Source: Paenibacillus tepidiphilus (GTDB lineage Bacteria > Bacillota > Bacilli > Paenibacillales > Paenibacillaceae). From it: 64,000 nucleotides of DNA. The notes beneath the pieces were generated by a model. It was not told the origin of the DNA. It saw only the letters and a program-made list of their open reading frames with translations, and made no database searches. Positions within the stretch are counted from its first letter, which is position 1; the number at the start of each line of letters is the position of its first letter. The position numbers were made by a program, and so were the translations under genes. Positions 34,121-41,551 of the stretch are shown piece after piece. The stretch covers positions 124,001 to 188,000 of the forward strand of contig NZ_VWRQ01000011.1 of the NCBI RefSeq assembly GCF_008635795.1. Direction: 5' to 3'.

Positions 34121-34402
34121 TTATTGCTCTCTCTTGGCAAGCTGCTCCTGGGCCATGCGGATCAATTCGCGAACCATGGTTCCGCCGATCTTCCCGCCAA
34201 CCTGGCCGGCCGATTCCGTATCCAGGCTGCCGTTGTAGCCGCGTTCAAGCGGTATACCCAGCTCCCGGGCCACCTCGTATTTCACATCGTCCGGACGCCC
34301 CGGGTCAACGGCATAGCCTTCATTTTTCATCACGGCTGCCTTGAAGTCCTGCATCCCCTGCTCTGCACCGGACACTGCATATTTTCTCCTTTTTCTGGCC
34401 AT
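34121..34402 (-). CDS. Alpha/beta-type small acid-soluble spore protein (SASP) with an extended basic N-terminus
   Basis: 93 residues. The conserved SASP core is clear: Glu-Val-Ala-Arg-Glu-Leu-Gly-Ile (GPR protease cleavage region), Asn-Gly-Ser-Leu, Gly-Gly-x-Ile-Gly-Gly-x-Met-Val-Arg and Met-Ala-Glu/Gln-Gln-Leu at the end. It binds and protects DNA in the spore. The N-terminal 35 residues add a basic Ala-Arg-Lys-Arg-Arg-Lys-Tyr stretch and are longer than in minimal SASPs. The ATG at 34402 has GAGGAG 8 nt upstream; an in-frame GTG at 34411 overlaps that site. Confidence 0.92.
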   Translation of the reverse strand: MARKRRKYAVSGAEQGMQDFKAAVMKNEGYAVDPGRPDDVKYEVARELGIPLERGYNGSLDTESAGQVGGKIGGTMVRELIRMAQEQLAKREQ

Positions 34403-34513
34403 ATGCTCCACTCCTCGCCTGTTTTACTTAAGATGTGCAGGAGCGGCGGGATTATACCGGAGCTTTCCTTCTGCCTGCAGATCATATTTTGGATGGATCA
34501 AGCCGGGATCATA

Positions 34514-34550
34514 GCAAAAGGACCGCTGGAGATCGTCTCCGGCAGTCCTT
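34514..34550 (-). terminator. Terminator after the DUF6254-like gene
   Basis: Minus-strand stem AAGGACTGCCGGAGA with TCTCCAGCGGTCCTT (34518-34550), then TTTTGC. It starts 7 bp past the stop of the 42-residue ORF. Confidence 0.75.
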
Positions 34551-34556
34551 CTTGCT

Positions 34557-34685
34557 TTAGAGTGTAGTATGCTGTTCTTCGTACTCGCCGGATAATTCCT
34601 TAAGCGATTTGATTTTACCATGGGGATGCTGTGCTTGCTTGCGTGACTTCCAGGCAGCTTCATCTCTTCTCTTCTGGTGAGCCAT
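34557..34685 (-). CDS. Very small basic protein, DUF6254-like
   Basis: 42 residues: Met-Ala-His-Gln-Lys-Arg-Arg-Asp-Glu-Ala at the start, then Arg-Lys-Gln-Ala-Gln-His-Pro-His-Gly-Lys-Ile-Lys-Ser-Leu-Lys-Glu-Leu. The Lys-Gln-x-Gln-x-Pro-His-Gly-Lys-x-Lys-Ser core matches a family of tiny Bacillales proteins of unknown role. GAGGAGG lies 9 nt before ATG 34685, and a terminator follows the stop at once, so this is a real gene despite its size. It is near a SASP gene and may be spore-related, but that is only inferred. Confidence 0.75.
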   Translation of the reverse strand: MAHQKRRDEAAWKSRKQAQHPHGKIKSLKELSGEYEEQHTTL

Positions 34686-34799
34686 AACAGGTAGCCTCCT
34701 CTGGAATCTGAAGATGTATACTACCTGCTTAGGTTGTCTTCTCCCGGCTGTGCTCATTCATTGATTTGATTACATTGTCTGTCTCTACCGGATTTACCC

Positions 34800-35780
34800 T
34801 TATTGTGGCCCTACAACCGGGTGCGGTACATACGGCTCTTCCAGATATGTCAGCTCTTCCGGAGTCAGCTTAACGGACAAGGCCGAAATCCCGTCCTCAA
34901 GATGACTCATCTTGGTCACGCCGATGATCGGGGAAGTTACCGCACTCTGGTGCAGCAGCCAGGCCAGAGCAATCTGTGCCCGCGGAATGCCGCGCTTCTC
35001 TGCAAGCTCAGCGACCCGCTCCGCGATAGCGCGGTCGGCATTCGCCATAGCATCGTATTTACTCCGCTGGACCTGATCCGTCTCGGAGCGGCGGGTGGAC
35101 TCCTTCCAGTCCCTTGTCAGTCTTCCCGAAGCCAGCGGGCTGTACGGAATGACGCCGATCTTCTCTTCCCTGCACAGCGGCAGCATTTCCCGTTCTTCCT
35201 CACGGTACATTAGATTATAATGGTTCTGCATCGAGATGAACCGGGTCCAGCCATGCCGCTCAGCCACATGATTCGCCTTCAGGAACTGCCAGGCATACAT
35301 GGCGGAAGCGCCGATATAACGTACCTTCCCGGCTTTTACAACATCGTGGAGGGCCTCCATGGTTTCCTCAATCGGCGTATGATAATCCCAGCGGTGAATC
35401 TGATACAGGTCCACATAGTCGGTACCAAGCCGCTTGAGACTCTTATCAACCTCACTCATAATAGATTTCCGAGACAGCCCCGCTCCATTCGGTCCCTCAT
35501 GCATACGGAAATATACCTTGGTGGCGATCACCACTTCATCCCGGTTTGCATACTCCTTAAGGGCTCGTCCTACGATCTCCTCACTTGTCCCATCCGCATA
35601 TACATTCGCTGTATCGAAGAAGTTAATTCCAGACTCCAGGGCTTTACGGATAATCGGACGGCTCTGAGCTTCGTCAAGCAGCCAGGGATGAACCCAGCGC
35701 TCAGCGACGCCGAAGCTCATACAGCCCATGCACAGCCGGGATACATCCATTCCCGTATTACCAAGCTTCACATAATCCAT
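34800..35780 (-). CDS. Aldo/keto reductase
   Basis: 326 residues, TIM barrel. The catalytic tetrad is present: Asp and Tyr in Phe-Phe-Asp-Thr-Ala-Asn-Val-Tyr-Ala-Asp-Gly (about 50-60), Lys in Ile-Ala-Thr-Lys-Val (about 83-87) and His in Tyr-Gln-Ile-His-Arg-Trp-Asp (about 127-133). NADPH motifs Ile-Pro-Tyr-Ser-Pro-Leu-Ala-Ser-Gly and Ile-Ile-Gly-Val-Thr are also present. It probably detoxifies reactive aldehydes or ketones. It lies 57 bp downstream of a MerR regulator gene with no terminator between them, so both are likely expressed from the MerR-type promoter at 36279-36309. Confidence 0.92.
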   Translation of the reverse strand: MDYVKLGNTGMDVSRLCMGCMSFGVAERWVHPWLLDEAQSRPIIRKALESGINFFDTANVYADGTSEEIVGRALKEYANRDEVVIATKVYFRMHEGPNGAGLSRKSIMSEVDKSLKRLGTDYVDLYQIHRWDYHTPIEETMEALHDVVKAGKVRYIGASAMYAWQFLKANHVAERHGWTRFISMQNHYNLMYREEEREMLPLCREEKIGVIPYSPLASGRLTRDWKESTRRSETDQVQRSKYDAMANADRAIAERVAELAEKRGIPRAQIALAWLLHQSAVTSPIIGVTKMSHLEDGISALSVKLTPEELTYLEEPYVPHPVVGPQ

Positions 35781-35837
35781 AGGTTTAGCAGCTCCTCCAG
35801 CTTTGAAATAAATTCAGCAGCACCAGCGGTTCAGTTC

Positions 35838-36233
35838 TCAATCCTGCTGCGGGCGTAAGGCTTGCTCCTTCTTCAGAATCGTCTGCTCGTAGCGTTCGAT
35901 CTTGTCATCCAGCCGCAGCAGTGTATCCGTCATCTCGGCGATCTTCCCGGCGAGGCGGGTGCGCTGCTCTGTCAGCAGTCCTTTGCGCGTTTCGAGGGTG
36001 GCGTCCCCCTGCCGTGACAATGTCACATACTCGATGAGCGTCTCTACCGGAAGCCCGGCGCTTTGCCGCATGCATTTGATGAAATCAACCCACCTGCAGT
36101 CCTCTTCCGTGTAAGTCCGCATTCCGCTCTTGTTGCGGGTTACCGGAGGGATGAGCCCGATGCGTTCATAATAACGAAGCGTATCCTGTGTAAGCTTGAA
36201 TTTCTCGCTGACTTCCGCAATCGACATCGACAT
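35838..36233 (-). CDS. MerR family transcriptional regulator (AdhR-like)
   Basis: 131 residues. The N-terminal MerR domain has Ser-Ile-Ala-Glu-Val-Ser-Glu-Lys-Phe, Asp-Thr-Leu-Arg-Tyr-Tyr-Glu-Arg-Ile-Gly-Leu-Ile and Arg-Thr-Tyr (about 3-50), then a long coiled-coil dimerisation helix (about 85-125). Only one Cys (in Met-Arg... Cys-Met-Arg, about residue 58) is near the effector region, as in aldehyde-responsive AdhR/NmlR types. GGAAGG stands upstream of ATG 36233. The gene is directly downstream of a promoter with the stretched spacer and dyad that MerR proteins control, so it is probably autoregulated and governs the aldo/keto reductase. Confidence 0.88.
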   Translation of the reverse strand: MSMSIAEVSEKFKLTQDTLRYYERIGLIPPVTRNKSGMRTYTEEDCRWVDFIKCMRQSAGLPVETLIEYVTLSRQGDATLETRKGLLTEQRTRLAGKIAEMTDTLLRLDDKIERYEQTILKKEQALRPQQD

Positions 36234-36278
36234 CGTATTCACTGCCTTCCTTCTTCCGCTGATGCTCACTCAAGAACA

Positions 36279-36309
36279 AGCATATCGTCTGGAGTTAACT
36301 CCAAGTCAA
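36279..36309 (-). promoter_or_regulatory. MerR-type promoter and operator
   Basis: On the minus strand: TTGACT (36304-36309), a 19-bp spacer and TATGCT (36279-36284). The spacer contains the perfect 14-bp palindrome TGGAGTTAACTCCA (36290-36303). A 19-bp spacer with a central dyad is the signature of promoters untwisted by MerR activators. Confidence 0.8.
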
Positions 36310-36324
36310 GACTTTTATGCTGAA

Positions 36325-36933
36325 TTAATAATCCGTAACATCGAATTCTCTGTCTCTGAAATAAAATCTCCGGTCCTCCTCCGTAATCTCGCGGACAACC
36401 CTGCAAGGATTGCCGACAGCAATCACATTGCCCGGGATGTCCTTGGTCACGACGCTGCCGGCACCGACGACGACATTGCTGCCAATGGTCACGCCGGGAT
36501 TGACGACCACATTGCCGCCGAGCCACACGTTATCGCCGATGGTGATGGCGATGCCGTACTCATACCCTGAATTCCGCGAGTCCGGATGAACGGGATGGCC
36601 GGCCGTATAGATCGAGACGTTCGGGGCGAACATAACATTATCACCGATGACCACCCGGCCAACATCCAGAATGGTACAGTTGTAGTTCGTATAGAAATTT
36701 TTGCCGACGGTAATATTCTTCCCGTAATCGCAATGAAAGGGAGCTTCAACGTTAATATTCTCACCCGCGTCGCCAAGAATACTCCGGATCAGATCTTCTC
36801 TTCTTGCCGGTTGGTCGGGGCTTAGCTGATTATATTGATGTATCTTCAGCTTATTGGCCAATCTTTCTTCCGTCAATCCATCCAGCCAGGCTTTATAAGG
36901 GAGTCCGGCGAGCATTCTTTCTTTATGATTCAT
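36325..36933 (-). CDS. maa: Sugar O-acetyltransferase (maltose/galactoside acetyltransferase type)
   Basis: 202 residues. The N-terminal Maa domain (about 5-60: Lys-Glu-Arg-Met-Leu-Ala-Gly-Leu-Pro-Tyr) is followed by a left-handed beta-helix of hexapeptide repeats (about 65-185). The catalytic His lies in Thr-Ala-Gly-His-Pro-Val-His-Pro, and Gly-Gly-Asn-Val-Val-Val-Asn-Pro-Gly-Val-Thr-Ile-Gly lies near the CoA site. It transfers acetyl from acetyl-CoA to non-metabolised sugars. AAAGGA precedes the ATG. It is a single gene, upstream of the MerR operon on the same strand and separated by that operon's promoter. Confidence 0.92.
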   Translation of the reverse strand: MNHKERMLAGLPYKAWLDGLTEERLANKLKIHQYNQLSPDQPARREDLIRSILGDAGENINVEAPFHCDYGKNITVGKNFYTNYNCTILDVGRVVIGDNVMFAPNVSIYTAGHPVHPDSRNSGYEYGIAITIGDNVWLGGNVVVNPGVTIGSNVVVGAGSVVTKDIPGNVIAVGNPCRVVREITEEDRRFYFRDREFDVTDY

Positions 36934-37117
36934 GAGGTATCTTCCTTTCGAGCATTATTAAAGACCTTTTAATAAGTATAAACATATATCTTTTCCTTCA
37001 CTCTGTCCACTGCTTTCTGGTCAGCCTGAAGCTTCATTGCTATACTTAGCTTATGTATCTATATAAATTGAACTATTGAAATTCACATGAGATTAGGTCG
37101 TAACTGCGGGGAATGTT

Positions 37118-37700
37118 TGGACTTCCGGCCACTGCCCGCCCCCAGATTTCTTAATTTTAACCGCTCTTAGCGGTTGAAATCCGGTGACAGCTCATGCTTC
37201 CGATGTGAGCTTTCCTCCGGAAAGCTTTCAGGCGGACGCTATCGCTCCTCCAGTTCCAAACTTCCCCTCCGCACTCCAATCTCTTGTGTTGTTCTTTTGT
37301 TCAACTTATATAGTTGCGGTTTCGGCCTCCGCCTGATGGCTTTCGCAGTTAAGCTGATCGGCGAAGCACGGGCTAAGCTGCTAATTGCAGTTTGTACAAC
37401 TATATCCATCTAAACAGACCGTTTCCCGGCTATAGTTGCATTTCGTACATCTATTTTCTTGCTTTTAGGCAGTTTGATCTCAATATGCTGATTTTAGTTG
37501 CACAAAATACATCTATCCTTCAAAGATGGGTGCATACCTAACAAATAGTTGTACGAAATACATTTATCCTTGTAGAATAGGGGTTGCCTTTCGTTCATCA
37601 TACCTAAACAGAGCCGGATAGAGCCTGCTGCCAGCGAATTCAACAGCAACCAGCGGTATTCATCTGGAGAACGGGAATGGGGGCAGCGTCCGGAAGTCCA
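37118..37700. repeat. About 580-bp non-coding element bounded by inverted repeats
   Basis: The left end reads TGGACTTCCGGCCACTGCCC (from 37118) and the right end, read inward on the other strand, TGGACTTCCGGACGCTGCCC (from 37700). So 11 outer bases match exactly, followed by a similar stretch. Inside are a hairpin AACCGC-TCTTA-GCGGTT (37159-37175) and four copies of a short motif. It contains no credible ORF. This could be a non-autonomous mobile element or a genus-specific intergenic repeat; no clear target duplication is visible. It accounts for most of the 840-bp gene-free stretch 36934-37774. Confidence 0.5.
37382..37575. repeat. Four dispersed copies of a TAGTTGCA-N-TACATCTAT motif
   Basis: Related copies begin at 37382, 37433, 37495 and 37546, spaced 51, 62 and 51 bp. 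The common form is TAGTTGCA, 4-6 variable bases, then TACATCTATCC. They lie within the inverted-repeat-bounded element. Confidence 0.6.
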
Positions 37701-37774
37701 TAACTTTAATTCACTTTCGGGCCTTATTCAGGCTAATCTTAAGTTCAACTTATATTTATTTAGGAGGGAAGCCT

Positions 37775-38146
37775 TTGGAAGATTTCGCAGCGTTTATATC
37801 GAAGCTTGAGAATCCGGAGCATCGGGCCCGAATGGAGGAAGTGTTTGGCTGGATCGCTGAGAGATTCCCCCAGCTTGAGACCAAGGTAGCCTGGAATCAG
37901 CCGATGTTTACCGATCACGGAACATTCATTATCGGCTTTAGTGCAGCCAAACAGCATATGGCGGTCGCTCCCGAGAAGGTGACTATCGCCCATTTTGCCG
38001 AGGATATTGTTAAGTCCAGCTATGATCATACCAAAGAACTGGTGCGTATCAAGTGGACTCAGCCGGTAGATTATACATTGCTGGAGAAACTCATCGAGTT
38101 CAACATTTGGGACAAGGCCGAGTGTACTACCTTTTGGCGAAAATAA
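37775..38146 (+). CDS. YdhG/DUF1801 family protein (iron-chaperone-like fold)
   Basis: 123 residues. The pattern Phe-Gly-Trp-Ile-Ala-Glu-Arg-Phe-Pro-Gln-Leu-Glu-Thr-Lys-Val-Ala-Trp-Asn-Gln-Pro-Met-Phe (about 24-46), Phe-Ile-Ile-Gly-Phe-Ser-Ala-Ala-Lys-Gln-His-Met-Ala-Val-Ala and Tyr-Asp-His-Thr-Lys-Glu-Leu is the DUF1801 signature. B. subtilis YdhG, a relative, acts as an intracellular iron chaperone. The start is TTG with AGGAGGG 5-6 nt upstream. It is monocistronic. Confidence 0.85.
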   Translation: MEDFAAFISKLENPEHRARMEEVFGWIAERFPQLETKVAWNQPMFTDHGTFIIGFSAAKQHMAVAPEKVTIAHFAEDIVKSSYDHTKELVRIKWTQPVDYTLLEKLIEFNIWDKAECTTFWRK

Positions 38147-38182
38147 ATCCTGGAAGCATCCATCAGCATTTGCTCTAAATTC

Positions 38183-38213
38183 AAAAGGCAGCCGACCCCC
38201 AACGTCAGCTGCC
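38183..38213 (-). terminator. Terminator after the MaoC-like gene
   Basis: Minus-strand stem GGCAGCTGAC with GTCGGCTGCC (one G-U pair; 38187-38213), then TTTTG. It lies 18 bp past the stop; the convergent YdhG-like gene may share it. Confidence 0.75.
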
Positions 38214-38230
38214 CTCCGCTTATTCATCTG

Positions 38231-38656
38231 TTATTTTCGCACCAGCACGGTCAGCTCGCCTTCAAACACCTGATCTTCCTTCTCGTTGAACGTCTTCAGG
38301 AATACCGTAACAAGCCCCGTTTCATTGGCTTTCTCTCTTAGTCCGGTCACCTCAACGGTAGCATGAAGCTCGTCACCGGGATACACCGGCTTGATAAAGC
38401 GGATATTGTTCATCGCGGTTCCCGCAATGATATCCTCGCCATAGCTTCCCGTCTCCACCCATAGCTTGAACGTAACCGCCATCGTCTGAATGCCGGAGGC
38501 AATAATCCCGCTGAACCTGCCCTGCGCCGCTTTCTCATCGTCCAGGTGCATATGTTGTGGATCATATTCGGTGGCAAATGCCGTTATATCTTCTTTGGTC
38601 AGCCGCAAGGAGCGGGTCTGGAAGGTCTGGCCGGTCTGAAATTCATGATAACGCAT
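38231..38656 (-). CDS. MaoC-like hot-dog dehydratase
   Basis: 141 residues. The hydratase motif is Asp-Pro-Gln-His-Met-His-Leu-Asp (about 32-39), followed by Gly-Ile-Ile-Ala-Ser-Gly-Ile-Gln-Thr-Met-Ala and Ile-Arg-Phe-Ile-Lys-Pro-Val-Tyr-Pro-Gly-Asp. Such single-domain proteins hydrate trans-2-enoyl-CoA thioesters. No other fatty-acid gene is adjacent, so the pathway is unknown. AGGGG precedes ATG 38656. It may be co-transcribed with the GNAT gene 40 bp upstream on the same strand. Confidence 0.88.
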   Translation of the reverse strand: MRYHEFQTGQTFQTRSLRLTKEDITAFATEYDPQHMHLDDEKAAQGRFSGIIASGIQTMAVTFKLWVETGSYGEDIIAGTAMNNIRFIKPVYPGDELHATVEVTGLREKANETGLVTVFLKTFNEKEDQVFEGELTVLVRK

Positions 38657-38695
38657 GGATACACCCCTTAATCTACTAATAGCTAATAGAGTATA

Positions 38696-39208
38696 TCACA
38701 CCTTATGTATGGCATATAAGCAGGTCAGGATGCCGCGGTTCCGGGGATTCGCGAACTGCTTCTCCAGCTTCATTCCCAGCTTCTCCGCCACATGTCTTGA
38801 GGCCGTATGGGCCTCAGGCATATTCGCACAAATCCTTGTCAGCTCCAGCTTCTCCCATCCGTACTCCATTACTGCCCTGGCAGCCTCGTAACCGTAACCT
38901 TCCCCCCAATAATCAGAGTGAATTATGTAACCCAGATCATTTTCGGATTCACCGGCAAAATCCTGCTTCAAAAGTCCGGCATCACCGATGAGCTGCCTTG
39001 TGTCCTTCAGCTCGACCGCCAGTCTGCCATATCCGGAGGGGTAATGTGCGAAGCACCGTTGCTGCAGCCAATCTTCACTTTGTACGCGGTTGAAGGGCTG
39101 CGGCCAATAGCTCATTGTCAAAGGCTCGGCCAGCATTGTTTGTAAAGCCGGAAGATCCCTGGCATGGTACTCCCTGATCCGCAGTCTTTCTGTCAAAAGT
39201 TCAATCAT
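38696..39208 (-). CDS. GNAT acetyltransferase, RimJ/RimL type
   Basis: 170 residues: Thr-Glu-Arg-Leu-Arg-Ile-Arg-Glu-Tyr at the start, Leu-Gly-Tyr-Ile-Ile-His-Ser-Asp-Tyr-Trp-Gly-Glu-Gly-Tyr-Gly-Tyr-Glu-Ala for the acetyl-CoA loop, and Ala-Ser-Arg-His-Val-Ala-Glu-Lys-Leu-Gly-Met. It acetylates an amino group, of ribosomal protein N-termini or small molecules. The ATG at 39208 starts the conserved domain; the open frame further upstream has no convincing ribosome binding site. It is divergent from the nitroreductase unit, sharing the region with the three palindromes. Confidence 0.85.
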   Translation of the reverse strand: MIELLTERLRIREYHARDLPALQTMLAEPLTMSYWPQPFNRVQSEDWLQQRCFAHYPSGYGRLAVELKDTRQLIGDAGLLKQDFAGESENDLGYIIHSDYWGEGYGYEAARAVMEYGWEKLELTRICANMPEAHTASRHVAEKLGMKLEKQFANPRNRGILTCLYAIHKV

Positions 39209-39309
39209 GGTATGAACCACACCTTTCTTGTTCAGATTATGAAGTATGATGGACACCAGATATTAGAATTCAAATTTATTGTTGCAATGCAGCATATTTT
39301 GCGATATAT

Positions 39310-39351
39310 TTGACGTATCAATTATTGACTAGTCAACTATTGAGCGGTCAA
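39310..39351. promoter_or_regulatory. Array of three 12-bp palindromes (TTGA-N4-TCAA), probable MarR operator
   Basis: TTGACGTATCAA (39310-39321), TTGACTAGTCAA (39325-39336) and TTGAGCGGTCAA (39340-39351) begin exactly 15 bp apart. They lie 33 bp upstream of the nitroreductase start, whose operon contains a MarR-type repressor gene. That protein is the natural candidate to bind them. Confidence 0.65.
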
Positions 39352-39383
39352 ATAAAAATAGACATTTTAAGGAGAGAATCATC

Positions 39384-40022
39384 ATGAGAAAATTCCAGCA
39401 AACCAACGACTTCAACGAGATTGTATACGGCCGCCGTTCGATCAAAACCTATGATCCTTCGGTAAAAATCAGCAAAGAGGAAATGACGCAGATTCTGGAA
39501 GAGGCCAGCACCGCACCATCGTCCATCAACATGCAGCCTTGGCGCTTCCTCGTGATTGACAGTGAAGAAGGCAAGCAGAAGCTGGCTCCTCTGTCCCGTT
39601 TTAATAAAGAGAAGGTGCTTCAGGCTTCCGCGGTTGTGGCGATCTTCGCCGACATGAACAACTTTGATTATGCCGAAGAAATTTACGGTAAAGCCGTAGA
39701 GCTGGGTTATATGCCGCAAGAGGTGAAGGAATACCAGTTGAACGCCTTCAAGCCGCTCTACTCCCAGATTTCGGAAGCGGCTATGCGCGATATCATCCTG
39801 CTCGACGCCGGACTGGTGTCCATGCAATTGATGCTGGTGGCGCGGGCGCACGGCTACGATACGAATCCAATCGGCGGCTATGAGAAGGATCAGATCGCCG
39901 AAGCCTACGGACTTGATAAGAACCGCTATTTGCCTGTCATGCTGCTTACCGTCGGCAAGGCTGCCAGCGAAGGCTTCACCTCTTACCGTCTGCCGGTTGA
40001 CAGAACGACTGTTTGGGCTTAA
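39384..40022 (+). CDS. Nitroreductase family protein (FMN)
   Basis: 212 residues. Arg-Arg-Ser-Ile-Lys-Thr-Tyr-Asp (about 18-25) and Ala-Pro-Ser-Ser-Ile-Asn-Met-Gln-Pro-Trp-Arg-Phe (about 44-55) are the FMN-binding motifs of the NfsA/NfsB fold. Gly-Leu-Val-Ser-Met-Gln-Leu-Met-Leu-Val-Ala and Pro-Ile-Gly-Gly-Tyr follow. It reduces quinones, nitro compounds or disulfide-stress electrophiles with NAD(P)H. AAGGAGAG precedes the ATG. A MarR regulator gene follows 73 bp downstream, the usual pairing for electrophile-induced nitroreductases. Confidence 0.92.
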   Translation: MRKFQQTNDFNEIVYGRRSIKTYDPSVKISKEEMTQILEEASTAPSSINMQPWRFLVIDSEEGKQKLAPLSRFNKEKVLQASAVVAIFADMNNFDYAEEIYGKAVELGYMPQEVKEYQLNAFKPLYSQISEAAMRDIILLDAGLVSMQLMLVARAHGYDTNPIGGYEKDQIAEAYGLDKNRYLPVMLLTVGKAASEGFTSYRLPVDRTTVWA

Positions 40023-40040
40023 ACTCAATTTTTATTATCC

Positions 40041-40070
40041 AGAAGACGGAGCTCAGCTCCGTCTTCTTTA
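40041..40070 (+). terminator. Hairpin between nitroreductase and MarR genes
   Basis: Perfect 11-bp stem AGAAGACGGAG/CTCCGTCTTCT (40041-40051 and 40057-40067) with TTTA behind it. It may attenuate read-through into the marR gene rather than stop it fully. Confidence 0.75.
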
Positions 40071-40095
40071 AACATAACATCAAGGAGGGAACTCT

Positions 40096-40521
40096 ATGAA
40101 TTGTTCCATGGAGCAAGAAGGTATCCTGTATCTGCTCAAAAAGATGAGCAATGAGCTCAGCCCCAAGTTCGAGCGCTGCACCGGAATCGGCTCGTCGCGG
40201 TACGATTTGCTCTACCAGCTCTATAATGCCGAAGAAGTGACGCAAAGCTTTCTGCAGAAAGCGGTCCATATCGATGGAGCCGCGATTACCCGCCATTTGA
40301 AGCAGCTTGAAGCCGAAGGCATGGTATCTAGAAGACGGAACCCTGAAGACCAGCGGGAGACCTTTGTCCGCTTGACCGATGAGGGCCGGGGTGTAATCGT
40401 CAACTTTAACAAAGAGCGTACGGAGTTTATCCGGCAGATGCTTGACGGATTCAGCGCGCAGGAAATGAATGCCCTGACAGATATGCTTACGAGGATTCAC
40501 AACAATCTCAAAGAGCTGTGA
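40096..40521 (+). CDS. MarR family transcriptional regulator
   Basis: 141 residues, the usual size. Winged helix with Ser-Phe-Leu-Gln-Lys-Ala-Val-His-Ile-Asp-Gly-Ala-Ala-Ile-Thr-Arg-His-Leu-Lys (about 46-64), Asn-Pro-Glu-Asp-Gln-Arg-Glu in the wing, and Leu-Thr-Asp-Glu-Gly-Arg. Two Cys residues lie near the N-terminus (residues 3 and 29), so redox sensing is possible. AAGGAGGG precedes the ATG. It is downstream of the nitroreductase gene, and the three-site operator is the probable target. Confidence 0.88.
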   Translation: MNCSMEQEGILYLLKKMSNELSPKFERCTGIGSSRYDLLYQLYNAEEVTQSFLQKAVHIDGAAITRHLKQLEAEGMVSRRRNPEDQRETFVRLTDEGRGVIVNFNKERTEFIRQMLDGFSAQEMNALTDMLTRIHNNLKEL

Positions 40522-40527
40522 ACCCGC

Positions 40528-41418
40528 TCAGAATTCGCCTCCGGCGGGTATTCCTTCCGGCAGCCGCTCCTTCAGCACCTGCATGAATTCCCGGAAGGCA
40601 CTGGTCATGTACAGATCGCGCCGACGGATGAAGACCGTCAGAATATCCCCGTACCCTTCCGGAAACGGATAGCAGCACATGCCGTCCTTGACCGTAAGCC
40701 GGTCATAATACGAGGCTGGCAGCACAGAGAAGCCGATTCCCGCCCTGACACAGCCGAGCAGCCCTTCCATGGTCCCGAATTGCATCACTTTACCCAGACG
40801 GAACCCTTCCTCCCGCAGCCACTCCTCCAGCTTCACCGGATAGATACAATCCGAATTCAAGGACAGCAGCGTCTTGCCCTGAATCGATGACAGCCTCTGA
40901 TAATCCAGGGTCTGCGGAACAATCAGGGCCAGATGCTCGTGGATGATGAGCTCCTGTACGATCTCCGGATGCTCGACCGGACCGTCCAGGAAGGCGCCAT
41001 TCACGGCATATTGCAGGACCGCTTCGATTAACGGCTCCACGCGTCCGATGTCCAGATGCACCTCAACATCGGGGAATCTGCTGCGGTAAGCAGACAGGAC
41101 GGCAGGCAGCCGTACAGCTGCAGTAGTGTCTGAGCCGATGGTAATGGAGCCCTTCGGCTCCGGAGAATCCTGTACAGCCTTCTCGGCCTCATCCATCAGG
41201 TTGATGATCCTCTCCGTATACTCCAGCAGTGTCTGCCCCGCAGAGGTTAACGTAATCCCCCGGCTGTGCCGGTAGAACAGCGGTGTCTTCAGCTCCTGCT
41301 CCAGCTGCTGAATCCGCGCGGTTACATTGGACTGCACATAATTCAGACTCTGGGCAGCTCTGGAGATGCTGCCTTCTTCTGCTACGCTCCTGAACACCTT
41401 CAGTAAGCCGATATCCAT
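40528..41418 (-). CDS. LysR family transcriptional regulator
   Basis: 296 residues. The N-terminal winged HTH (about 1-60) contains Val-Ala-Glu-Glu-Gly-Ser-Ile-Ser-Arg-Ala-Ala-Gln-Ser-Leu-Asn-Tyr-Val-Gln and Arg-Ile-Gln-Gln-Leu-Glu-Gln-Glu-Leu. The C-terminal substrate-binding fold (about 90-290) begins Gly-Ser-Ile-Thr-Ile-Gly-Ser. GGAGGGAGG precedes the ATG. It ends 6 bp from the convergent marR gene and is divergent from the hexapeptide-repeat gene, which could be its target. Effector unknown. Confidence 0.9.
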   Translation of the reverse strand: MDIGLLKVFRSVAEEGSISRAAQSLNYVQSNVTARIQQLEQELKTPLFYRHSRGITLTSAGQTLLEYTERIINLMDEAEKAVQDSPEPKGSITIGSDTTAAVRLPAVLSAYRSRFPDVEVHLDIGRVEPLIEAVLQYAVNGAFLDGPVEHPEIVQELIIHEHLALIVPQTLDYQRLSSIQGKTLLSLNSDCIYPVKLEEWLREEGFRLGKVMQFGTMEGLLGCVRAGIGFSVLPASYYDRLTVKDGMCCYPFPEGYGDILTVFIRRRDLYMTSAFREFMQVLKERLPEGIPAGGEF

Positions 41419-41551
41419 ACCGTTGCCTCCCTCCTGACTTGGCCATCATTCACAGTGATGCCTTACCATCATTTCCCTTCATTATACATGATCTCACAAA
41501 CATAATATGATGAAATTACAAGAAGGAAGAACCTGTGAAGGAGCGAATACA

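Noticed and set aside
37174-37413. 79-codon ORF within the inverted-repeat-bounded element
   Set aside because: Composition is Ser/Arg/Leu low-complexity with no ribosome binding site; it is better explained as chance in a non-coding repeat.
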